DNA of 64,000 nt, taken from assembly GCA_948567375.1 (NCBI GenBank), contig OX419759.1:36929493-36993492 (forward strand), read 5' to 3'. The translations under genes and the position numbers were made by a program. Shown piece after piece: positions 31,694 to 41,134 of this stretch. Within the stretch, counting starts at the first letter, position 1, and every line of letters begins with the position of its first letter. The stretch comes from Lunularia cruciata (taxonomy: Eukaryota > Streptophyta > Marchantiopsida > Lunulariales > Lunulariaceae). Below the pieces are notes generated by a model. It worked only from the letters and a program-made list of their open reading frames with translations, searched no databases and was not told where the DNA came from.

Positions 31694-33042
31694 ACCATCC
31701 TAAGCTCCTTTCTCAAGGTAGGGTTCAAAGCTATCAATTGGCCCACTGTGATGTTAGCCTTGTGACTACCAACATCCTCCAAGACATTGTAGTTCCATTG
31801 TTGCTTTGAGATCAAGAAGTCCTCCATCCCCAACTTCTTCCTTGGAGTCTTTGTTGTTGATGGTGTTGAGGTGCAAGTGCTCCTAGTAGACATAGGTGTA
31901 TCCTTGCTTGAAGTAAATCCTTGAGAAGAGTGAACATCCTCTGCAAAACGAGCTCTCTTCTTCTCTTGTGCCAAAAGCTCCAAATTAAGACCCTTGGAGT
32001 TTGAGCACTCTCCCTTCTCATACTTGCTCTCAACCACATCTATGGATGCTATCCCCTTACCTTTGTTGGGATTAGGAGCCACTTGGGTTTCACTACCTCC
32101 CTCTTTCCCTCTATTGGCTCCCTCATAACCCCTTCCTCCATGGTAAGGGGAATTTGGGCAATTCCTTTGGATATGGCCTCTTCTTCCACAACCAAAACAA
32201 TTTCTATCATTGAAATTGTTGGCTGGTTGGCCTCCTCTATATGGATAGTTTCCATAACTCCTAGGTCCTCTCCCTACATTCTGATCCACCTCTCTCTTCT
32301 CCCATAGTTGCACAACATTGATCTTGAGATCCGAAAGTTGTTCAGTGATGGTTTGGAGTGGATCTTTTGGTGGAGGTGCAAGAACTGGAGCAACTACTAC
32401 TTGTGGTGCAACCCTTGTCACCAAAGTATCAGAAGTTCCACCATACTTGTAGCCTTGGCGAGGATGCACAACCTCCTTCACCACCAAATCACTCTTATCC
32501 CCTTCCAAACTCTCCTCCATACGAATTGCGATCTTGATAGCTTCAACCTTGGAAGAAGGTTTCTCATATCTCACCTTGCTTCTAATTTGTGGTCTCAATC
32601 CTCCCACAAAATTCTTGGTGAGCATGGCCTCTATGCCAATCATTGTAGTCCCCACATCATCCCCACCCTTCCTCAACACTTTGCGAAATCTGGACTCCAA
32701 CTTTTCCACTCTTTCCACATAGACTCTCACTTTCTCTCCATCTCCTTGTTTGAGAAATGTAACCTCACTCATCAATCTCTCATAACTCTCATCAGGAAGA
32801 AAGTTCTTAATGAGTGCTGAAGTCAGAGTCTCCCAAGACTCCTCTTCCCCCTCTCTCCTCTCTCTCTTTTGGTATTCTGACTCATACCATGTAAGTGCTG
32901 CATCCTCAAAGAAATCTGGTAATAATGAGGCCCACTCATTCTTCCTTTTGTCATTGTTTCCTATGCAAGCTCTCTCGAAGTCTCTCACAAAGGCCTCCAC
33001 ATCTTCTCCATCCTTGCCAAAGAAAACCGGAAGTTTCCACAT
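31690..33042 (-). CDS. A3 Gag (open 450 codons)
   Basis: Complete Gag in one frame: start MWKLPVFFGKDGEDVEAF, capsid-like region (ALTWYESEYQ, FLKQGDGEKVRVYVERVEKL), proline-rich stretch (VVAPVLAPPPKDPLQTI), CCHC knuckle CFGCGRRGHIQRNC (residues about 300-313), then a Ser/Thr-rich tail (STRSTCTSTPSTTKTPRKK). It ends LRKELRMV because of a frameshift just before the protease. This is the best Gag of family A in the window. It would form the virus-like particle and bind the genomic RNA. Confidence 0.87.
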   Translation of the reverse strand: MWKLPVFFGKDGEDVEAFVRDFERACIGNNDKRKNEWASLLPDFFEDAALTWYESEYQKRERREGEEESWETLTSALIKNFLPDESYERLMSEVTFLKQGDGEKVRVYVERVEKLESRFRKVLRKGGDDVGTTMIGIEAMLTKNFVGGLRPQIRSKVRYEKPSSKVEAIKIAIRMEESLEGDKSDLVVKEVVHPRQGYKYGGTSDTLVTRVAPQVVVAPVLAPPPKDPLQTITEQLSDLKINVVQLWEKREVDQNVGRGPRSYGNYPYRGGQPANNFNDRNCFGCGRRGHIQRNCPNSPYHGGRGYEGANRGKEGGSETQVAPNPNKGKGIASIDVVESKYEKGECSNSKGLNLELLAQEKKRARFAEDVHSSQGFTSSKDTPMSTRSTCTSTPSTTKTPRKKLGMEDFLISKQQWNYNVLEDVGSHKANITVGQLIALNPTLRKELRMV

Positions 33043-33230
33043 CTTAACCCCTCACTATCTTTCTTTTCTCTCAAATTTTTTTTCTCTTTTCTTTTCTCTC
33101 ACTCTATTACTAATAGAGTATATACATGAATAACACCATCTGAGAAGAATCTACTCTAGGGAACACAAAAGGTTCAGGTTGCTCCAAGATTTCTATAGCA
33201 ACATCAAATCCTAGAGTGCATATTAATCTA

Positions 33231-33605
33231 ACTCTCATGGATAGTTTATCCATGAGTTGAAAGATTATCTCCATCACTAATCTTGAGAACTAGCTGATGA
33301 AGGTGGTCGTATTTCTGTAGCTGTACTAAGACTCTCTCCAAGATCCTTCACCAAAGTTTCAATGGGTGTTACATTTACCCCCGGACTAAGTTTTCACTTT
33401 TTCCTCAAAGTGAAGGTCTCTCTACCTTCTATGGTACATCTTCAACTTATCATGGTTAATCCTATCAAAGTGTCTTACTCCCAAAAGTTTATCCATGAGT
33501 TGAAAGATTATCTCCATCACTAATCTTGAGAACTAGCTGATGAAGGTGGTAGTATTTCTGTAGCTGTACTTATACTCTCTCCAAGATCCTTCACCAAAGT
33601 TTCCA
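33231..33605 (-). repeat. Duplicated leader segment with an inserted 3'-end fragment (A3)
   Basis: A segment of about 120 bases from the end of the zinc-knuckle ORF occurs twice (33241-33360 and 33485-33605). Between the copies (33361-33484) lies a piece from the 3' end of an A element: the last integrase codons, the hairpin, the polypurine tract and the first bases of the LTR (ATGGGTGTTACATTTACCCC on the plus strand). Confidence 0.8.
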
Positions 33606-34005
33606 AAAGTGCTTTTACTCCACTACACTCATGTCCTTTTGGAAGTCCTTTTGGAAGTCCTTCCACTCCACAAACCTCACACAACTCCTTGGTCTTAGAT
33701 CTTCTCCCTCCCAATCTTGGTGAAGAAGGTCCAATATGCAAACCCAAGTCAAGTAAGCCTCTCCTTTCCCTCAATCTCTTTCTCTCAAAGGTCAATGGAC
33801 ATGAACTTGCCTTATGTCCCTTCTCTCCACATAGAAAGCACTTAGACTCACTCTTTCCTCCCAGTGGTGTAGGTTTTTGGATCCTCTCAACACTCTCTTC
33901 AAATTCTATTGTAAACTCTCTTTTCCTCAAATCCACCCCTACAATCACCTCAAACCCTTGGGGAACCTTGCATAATCTCAATTTCCACTCTTGATGACCC
34001 TCCAT
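33520..34005 (-). CDS. A3 extra zinc-knuckle ORF
   Basis: 161 residues with an intact CCHC knuckle CFLCGEKGHKASSC and the second Cys/His cluster. A 12-base duplication gives GLPKGLPKGHEC. Homologous to 17206-17679 and 26028-26501. An overlapping ORF in another frame (33950-34156, FCRVEISCMRSL) belongs to the family leader region. Confidence 0.65.
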   Translation of the reverse strand: MEGHQEWKLRLCKVPQGFEVIVGVDLRKREFTIEFEESVERIQKPTPLGGKSESKCFLCGEKGHKASSCPLTFERKRLRERRGLLDLGLHIGPSSPRLGGRRSKTKELCEVCGVEGLPKGLPKGHECSGVKALLETLVKDLGESISTATEILPPSSASSQD

Positions 34006-34652
34006 GTTCCCAAGATGAATCTAAACATTCAAACATACTTTCTGTTGATCTCAAACTTCTCATGCATGAGATCTCCACTCTGCAGAATTGACCCTTCCTC
34101 ACAATGTCACTCAAATCTCTCAACCAGTATGTCACAGTCCTTCTTAAATTTAGCACACTTGATCACAACTCTAGGATATCCCTCCATGCAAAATTTTAGA
34201 TCTTTTCATTGAGCCATTTGGCCTAGACATCTTTCTATTCAGCATACAAATTTCAGATTTGGTCTCAAAACCACCCCCCTCACTTCAAAAACTCATAAAG
34301 CCCTGTGCAAAAACGATCTCTCTCTAATTTTGGTGGCAGTAGGTAGGATACAACGCACTGAATTTTCTTAGAAACGGTCAGTATAATTCACCGAAAATTT
34401 AAGAAATGGAAGACTTTGTACAATTTTCCAGAGAGCATGTAGTTGCGGGAGCACTTTACCCTATCAACTTTCAAAAATTCTAGCTCAGTGCACATAGTAG
34501 CTCTGATAATAATTTCAAGTGTGCTAACTGAAAGGTAACCCAAGCTATCATGTGTAGAAATTTCAAGTTCAGATCTCAAACTTGAGTTTTACCCAAAATC
34601 ACCTTAATCCCCAAAAGCTGCAATCCACCTCACACAATCTCTCCAATTCCTC

Positions 34653-34823
34653 TCATGTGTACAAGATGTACAAAATCACCTCAAAGACATCATAATGAAC
34701 TACAAGGTATACAAATGGATCTTGGTTCTCTAACATAAGTTCAGCTCTCTCCTCTCCTAATGTTCTCCCCAAGTGAGCTCTCATAGCCTCCTTCTGCCTA
34801 ATGTAGAATTGAACACGGAACAT
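34653..34823 (-). CDS. A3 leader ORF (56 residues)
   Basis: Intact copy of the family A leader ORF, MFRVQFYIRQKEAMRAHL to ILYILYT, right after the primer-binding site at 34843-34860 (TGGTTCCGTTGCCGGGAC on the minus strand). See 25210-25380. Confidence 0.55.
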   Translation of the reverse strand: MFRVQFYIRQKEAMRAHLGRTLGEERAELMLENQDPFVYLVVHYDVFEVILYILYT

Positions 34824-34864
34824 TATCTTGCCTTCTAGAGAGGTCCCGGCAACGGAACCAAAAA

Positions 34865-35557
34865 TGTGAGCCGGCCTGTCTCTCACTCAAGATGAACCTC
34901 TAATGGCTATTATGGTAGCACACCATGGACTAAGAAGGCAAGGAATCCCAACTCCATCATACTCCTCCAAGGCTAACACTCCAAGACTCAAGACATTGCT
35001 CACTAGAGAACTCAATGAGAAAGAGATAGTTGTGAATGAAAGGATGATGAGTACCTCCTCACCCCTTGTTTATATACTTGTGAAATAGTAACGTACCAAA
35101 GTTACTAATTACTGTAGTAACTCAAGTTACTAGACTAAAAGTCAAGTAAAGTCAAAAAGTAGAAAGGAATATCCATTCACATGGGCATATTCCCCTAAGC
35201 ATGTGGTCTTTATCTTGACCCAACCACTAAGTCAAGGATTCCTTCACATGGGCTATCCTTGGACTAAAGAAGAATCCAAAACAAAAAGGCTTGCGGGCCC
35301 AAGAGTTCTCAACTCTTTCCTCAAAGCCAAACACCTAGGAATAATACCAAGTCAACACACTAAAGTCCAAAATAGTGGTGCTCATCTTTTCTACTTCCTC
35401 TAAAGTAAGGTCCCCTCTATCTTAGCTATGACTAACTTTTGCTAACCATGACTAATATAGAACCATCCTTTATCTCTATATAAATAATATCTCTTAAGTA
35501 CCTGTAATACCAAGCTAAATATCACAATACCACACACATGCACAAATGGGTGTTACA
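34865..35557 (-). repeat. A3 5' LTR
   Basis: 693 bp, TGTAACACCC at 35557 to GGCTCACA at 34865. Confidence 0.92.
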
Positions 35558-36731
35558 GATCGGGGAGCATATCTAAGTAGTAGGGAAACATAGAACACTA
35601 GATGGATCTTCATTTGTGGTGGTAGCTCAAGGTGATAGGCCACAGTGCCGACTCGACAAAGAATTGAGAAAGGCCCAATAAAATGAGGTCTGAGCTTATG
35701 AGGTCCCACTAATATGAGGTTGGTTGTTGATAGCCACACCTGATCTCCAACATTGAGCTCATGTGCCTATGGTGTGCATCAGTATACTGCTTTTGGCGAT
35801 TTTGTGCAATATGTAATTTGTGCTTAGCGCTCTCCACCCCTTGTTGGATTCTAGAAACAAATGTGTTGACTATATCGACCTTGGTAGCCACCGGATGGAT
35901 CTTCATCAAACTGGAAGGTCTAAAGGGATGCTCACCATACACAAGGAAGAACGGAGTGACCTGGGTGTATGCATTCCTTGAATTGTTGTAAGAAAATTCC
36001 ACTAACGGGAATAGGGTGTCCCACCTCTCTTACTCTTCTAAGGTGAAGCCGCGTAACATGTCTTCAATAGTGCGATTAGCCCGCTCTGTTTGTCCATTTG
36101 TTTGTGGGTGGTAAGCTGTGGACATGGCCAACTTGGTTTTGAAGAAACCAAAGAGGGTGCGCCAAAACAAACTGGTGAATTGAGTACCCTTATCGGTGAT
36201 GAGTACTCGAGACAAGCCATGGTGAGAGAAGACTACATCTAAGTACAATTGAGCAAGTTGTGGAGCGGTCACCTCCTTGGTGGTAGGGCGTACATGAATC
36301 ATTTTGCTGAGCCGGTCAACAAAGACCACAATGGAGTTGAATCTTGATGTGGTCTTGGGTAATTCACAGACAAGATCCATACACACATGTTCCCAACGTT
36401 GTGTAGGAGTGCGGAGAGGTTGAAGGAGCACTGCATGAGCTTGATTAGAAGCTTTGTTCTATTGACAAAGTAAGCAATTGTGCACGTAGTCCATCACATC
36501 ATTGCTCATCTTGGGCCAATAGTAATGGTGTTGGATTGTATCCAAGGTCTTGTCCACTCCAACATGACCTGCAATGGCCGAATCATGACATTCCGCTAGA
36601 ATGGTGGTGCGCAACTTTGGGACATTTGGAATCCATAATTTGCCATCACAAAAGGTGAGTCCTTGGATGCTGGTGACACCTTTGGATGATTGCCCTTCTA
36701 CAATCTGTGGATCAGTTTTTGTAACCGCCAA
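35558..36731 (-). pseudogene. C2 integrase
   Basis: HHCC zinc domain (ECHDSAIAGHVGVDKTL ... CLLC), DDE core with Asp in HVCMDLVCELP, Asp in LITDKGTQF and Glu in QTERANRTI, then the C-terminal part with a GPY/F motif (KLRPHFIGPFSI). Stops at about 36465 and after DMLRGFTLEE split the frame, and a frameshift occurs near 35710-35740. It ends at the last residues before the chromodomain linker. Confidence 0.87.
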
Positions 36732-37307
36732 AATCTCTAGCTATAATTTAGGGTTAATCTGAACCTCTACCACAAAGTTGTTTGCCATTGGCATGCGGGT
36801 GAATGCATCTGCAAGTTGCTTCTTACCTTCAACATAGGTGATTGTCAAGTTGAAGCATTGTTGCCACTTTGCCCATCGAATCTGGCAATGAGATAGATCC
36901 TTTTGCATCTTGAGGTAGACTAGGGGTTTGTGGTCTGTCTCTACCACAAATGCCTTCTCGCCCAGATAGTGCTTCTAATGCTTGGTTGCCAAGACGATGG
37001 CCAACTCTTCTCGTTCTGTGGTGTCATAGTTGCGATCTACCAGTAACAACTTTTGAGAAAAATATGCAATGGGATGCCATCCGTCATGCCTCTCTTGTTG
37101 TAGGACTGCTCCAATTGCTATGCTTGATGCATCTATAGCCAACATGATTGGATGTTTTAGGTCATACCACTTCAAGATTGGTGCATGTAGCAAGGCGGCT
37201 TTCAATTCTTGAAAGGCCAACTCTTGTGTGGTTCCCCATGTCCACTTCTTCCCCTTGCCAAGCAGTGTTGTTAAAGGCTGTGCAACCTTGGAGAAGTCCT
37301 TGAAAAA
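36732..37307 (-). pseudogene. C2 RNase H
   Basis: RNase H with AIDASSIAIGAVLQQE (catalytic Asp region), YFSQKLLLVDRNYDTTERE, ETDHKPLVYL and the tail YVEGKKQLADAFTRMP. One stop at about 36975-36948 splits it. It follows RT directly as in other chromoviruses. Confidence 0.85.
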
Positions 37308-38358
37308 TCAATCAAAGAATTCCGTCAAACCCAAGAAGCTCTTGAGTTGAGTATGATCTTCTAAGGCACTCCATTTTTTAATGACCTCTATTTTATATGT
37401 CAATACTTGAATACCCTTTGCACGTGCTCTATGCCCCAAGTAGTCTACTTCAGACTTGCCAAACTCACACTTTGAGATTTTGGCATACAATTAATTCTGT
37501 CTCAGAATCTGGAGGACTTCTCATAGATGTTGTTTGTGTTCCGTCATCGTGCTACTGTATACTAAGATGTCATCCCGGAAGACAATGACAGATTTATCCA
37601 AATATGGACAAAATATGTCATTCATTAGACTCATGAAAGTGGCAGGTGTGTTGGTGAGACCAAAAGGCATCACGAGATACTCAAAGTGGCCATACTTGGT
37701 TCAAAAGGCAGTCTTGTACACATCCTCCTCTGCAATTTGGATTTGATTGTAACCGCTCCGCAAATCTAGTTTGGTGAAGTATCTTGCTCCATTGAGTTGA
37801 TCGAATAGATCATCCATGCAAGGTAAGAGGTATTTGTTCTTCACTATTTGCTGGTTGAGACCTTGATAGTCAATGCACATTGTACTGTCTTTCTTCTTCA
37901 CAAACAAGACCGGAGCCCCATATGGTGATACGTTAGGTTGGATGAATCCTTTCTGCAGCATATCCTCAATTTGATTCTTGCACTCCTCCAACTCAAGGTG
38001 ATAGGCAATATGGGGCCTTATAGGGAGGTGTCTTTCTCGGGAGTGTCTCAATTTTATGATCTACTCTCCTTTTTGGTGGTAATCCTGAGGGTAGATCATC
38101 AGTAAAGACATCTTGAAACTCATTTACAACATCCTTCAATTTCTCAGGAATTTGTCCCTCAAGTTGTGCACTCTGGACTTCTCTTATTAGACCCATGAAA
38201 CACCTATCAATCTTACAGATAGTTGTTGTCCCTATGACATAGAGAGGCAATTCTTGCCTATGTGATTTTTCTTTAACCCCAATGATCAACCATTGGTGGG
38301 TTCTCACTACTTTCTTCCTCCAATCTACCATAGGGTTGTAATGCTCCATCCATGGCAT
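37308..38358 (-). pseudogene. C2 reverse transcriptase
   Basis: Fingers start [17 protein letters not shown]; then [34 protein letters not shown], first catalytic Asp in [16 protein letters not shown], then [13 protein letters not shown] and [10 protein letters not shown] with the catalytic Asp pair; thumb YAKISKCEFGKSEVDYLGH. Stops occur at about 37700, 37510 and 37495, with a frameshift near 38000-38050. Typical chromovirus RT. Confidence 0.87.
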
Positions 38359-38385
38359 ACCTAAGATTGCATCATAACGAGCTAA

Positions 38386-38730
38386 TTATATCACTCGCCA
38401 CTCAATTGCTTCTTGGTATTTTCCTACAAAGAGTGTTACCCGCCTTGGTAATGATTCAATCCTCTCTATTTGTCTGTTAGGTAACTCTACTTCTTCACTC
38501 TCATCTCTCTCTAGATCCATTCTCAATCTTATTGCAATAGAGCTAGACAAGAAATTCTCTATGGCTCTCAGATCTATTAACACTCTCACTTGATTGCCTT
38601 CTAGGACCCCATTCACTACAATCAATTGTGAGGTTACCTTTTGGTACCTTTGTGCGCTCATCTTCTTCCTTCCCTTGCTTTTCTGCTTCCTTATTGAGCT
38701 AGTAAGGCCGCGAGGTACATTTACTGGCAA
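38386..38730 (-). pseudogene. C2 protease
   Basis: Retropepsin-like domain with the active-site region VLIDLRAIENFLSS, where the usual Asp-Ser-Gly-Ala has become Asp-Leu-Arg-Ala. This copy is therefore probably inactive. Downstream it joins RT after a stop. Confidence 0.75.
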
Positions 38731-38820
38731 TCTTTGTTTTCCAAAATGATTTCCACCTCCTCCTCTTCAATGCGTCTCTCCATGTTGCTCAAAGATTGCA
38801 TGTATGAAGGTCAAGGGCCT

Positions 38821-39812
38821 CTAGGAAGTCAAGCATGACAGTTGATAGATATATGCCCAATACGACCACAATTGTAACAACTGCGTTGTTCTCCTCGAGT
38901 TCCTTCTCCTTGTGGGACTCCATCTCTTTGTTCTTCTACCCGTCCCCATTCTCCTTGAAGCGGTCGTGCTCCTTGGTCTTGAAACCAAAGGTTGCCTAGT
39001 TCCATCGGTAATGGTCCACCCATGGATGGCATTTCTGCCCAATAATGAGGTGGAACTAATCCTTCACCTCCACCTAATGCTCCTGCTATTCTTTGCGCAC
39101 AAGCAAGGGCTTCAAATATCATGCAAGGATTTTGTACCATGACTTCTTGGTTAACCCACTCCTTCAACCATAGTTTGAAATTGTTGAGAGCCTTTGTTGG
39201 ACTCATGTCGATTATTGAGACTTGTAGATCCAAAAATGCTTCCACATACTCTTGTATGTTGTTCTTCTGTTTCAATCCCCATAGTCGGATCCGGGCCATC
39301 TGCACAGAATCCACCGATTGGAAATTCTTCAACAATCCTTCTTGCATTGTTGTCTATGTGACCTCCCTTCTCTCGGCCAACATGGATTGTTCCCAAGCGT
39401 CATACCATGTGAGGGCTTTATCGGTCAAGTACCCACATGCAAACACGCCTATAGCATGCTCTGTGTTCTCCGTTGAGAACAACCAAAAATATTGATTCAT
39501 TCTCGAGATCTAGTTCTCCACTACTCCCATCGTACACTGCCCCTTGTAAGGCTCAATGTTGCAAGTCTTCTTCATCCGGAGTAGTAATGTGGCTTCATCA
39601 TTGATAGAATTTGTAGGCACGGGTGCCTCTCCAAGTACTTCAGTCGTAGGTATTGGATTTTGAGACGGCTCTTCTTCTTGCATTGCTTGATCATTCCTTA
39701 GGGTCTGCACTTGACTTTGTAACGCCTCCATGGTCATCTTAATTTCTCAAAATTTGTTCAACATCCCCTGCATTCCTTGCACCAACTCCTGCAACTATGG
39801 ATCCATGGTTCC
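38821..39812 (-). pseudogene. C2 Gag
   Basis: N-terminus (coiled-coil, QELVQGMQGML) with stops, capsid-like segment (FACGYLTDKALTWYDAWE; MQEGLLKNFQSVDSV), then a CCHC knuckle CYNCGRIGHISINC at the end (about 38835-38880). Frameshift near 39350-39370. Same protein as 9369-9975. Confidence 0.84.
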
Positions 39813-39841
39813 TGTAATGCTTGATTGCTATACCCTAAACT

Positions 39842-40287
39842 TCAATAGAGAGTTAATATGATCACTCTGAAGGGCGCATGACCTATTGGAACTACCATGG
39901 GGACCTAAGAAGCTACCACTCATTGGTAATATTCCTCACCAAAATTCCTGACCACAAAATCCCTAAACATCACTTTTGGTCTCACTACATAACAAATTTC
40001 TACTTGAGTATTAAAAGGGAAAGGATTTGGGACATTCAAATCCATCACAACAAAATGTAAATTGTCAAATCCCACTCTCTATCGTAAATCACTACAGGCA
40101 AAATCACTAGGTTTGGCGAATTCATTACTCTATCCATGAACTCTGCTTCGAAGTGAAAAACCAAATACACTCTCACTTGCTCACGCTGAATGTACATAAT
40201 CTTGATGTTGAATGGATTCAAGAATGGAAAGCAAAGCACTGGATATTGTCCTCCCGGAGCATCCATTCTATCCTCCGAACCTACCAA
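39842..40287 (-). pseudogene. C2 leader ORFs 1 and 2
   Basis: Two tandem leader modules: 40287-40045 (intact, ...MDAPGGQYPVLCF... ending TIYILL) and 40045-39842 (with two stops). They correspond to 8924-9353 in C1. The overlap of the second ATG with the first stop (ATGA-type arrangement around 40043-40048) suggests coupled translation. Confidence 0.5.
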
Positions 40288-40389
40288 TTACACCAGAATG
40301 TCTCTCCTCAAAATTACTCAGTCTCAGTAGCCCATGTTCTTCCAAGAGAGGTGATCCACTCTCTTGAACAACACCTGCTCTGATACCAT

Positions 40390-41134
40390 TGTAATACTCT
40401 GAGGATAGGAGACCTGAAGAGAAACACCATGAGAAACACACACTTTCACACTCAAACTCCGATGCCCCAAAGGAGCACCTTCTCTTTAGTATATAGGCAA
40501 AGTAGATCTCTTCCAATGAAGCTCCACCATAGGATTAGGTACATAGATAGGTGACATGTCAGCAAACTCCACCCTTGGATTACTTACTTGGATGGGTGAC
40601 ATGTCGGTCTTGGTCCTATCTGGTTGGTCAAACAAGCTTTGACCAGAGGGAATCTTCCTATAGGAATCTTAGAATCACATGGGTGAGGTATCGTTGGAAA
40701 GCTCTTGATGAGACATATCAGGGAGGAGGGAAGGCCAGCCTTCCCTTTGTTGGGGGAGGGGGGGTTGTGCACATTTTGGAGGCCTAATTCATCCGTTTAG
40801 GCCTCTAAAATTGCCTTCAAAGATTTCAAGCATATTTTGGTTCCAACTCTATTAGTAGAAGTCCTCTTTTGGTGATACCTCTTTCTAATCTATTTAGTCC
40901 ATCCTGTGTAACATCCTTCCAGATGTTACCAACCCAATTCTCACCTTCAAATCATATGTCTAGCTATTGGTTCTAAGGTTTTCAAATCTATTTTGGTTTT
41001 TTTCCCTATTAGTAGAAGTACCCTTTTGGTGATACTTGTATCTGATCTACTTTGACCATCATGTATAAAATCATTCTAGATGTTACCAAACCAAATTTCA
41101 CATCTAGATCATATGTCTAGCTCTTGGTATTACA
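40390..41134 (-). repeat. C2 5' LTR
   Basis: 745 bp, TGTAATACC at 41134 to GTATTACA at 40390. The primer-binding site TGGTATCAGAGC is at 40377-40388 (minus). Confidence 0.9.

Larger units (their letters stand above)
27480..35557 (-). mobile_element. Gypsy element A3, both LTRs
   Basis: The most complete A element, 8078 bp. 3' LTR 27480-28170, hairpin, IN, RH, RT, PR, gag, duplicated leader segment, zinc-knuckle ORF, small ORFs, leader ORF, primer-binding site, 5' LTR 34865-35557. The left flank is gag of the plus-strand A; the right flank is GATC plus C2. No target-site duplication of its own, but GATC recurs left of A2 (20016-20019). Confidence 0.92.
35558..41134 (-). mobile_element. Chromovirus C2, nearly full pol, lacking its 3' end
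   Basis: Family C element on the minus strand: 5' LTR 40390-41134, primer-binding site (40377-40388), two leader ORFs, gag, PR, RT, RH and IN up to the GATC at 35558-35561. The missing part (chromodomain, polypurine tract, 3' LTR) matches the fragment at 19231-20019, which starts with the same GATC. On the right it meets the RT of the plus-strand A element. Confidence 0.9.
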
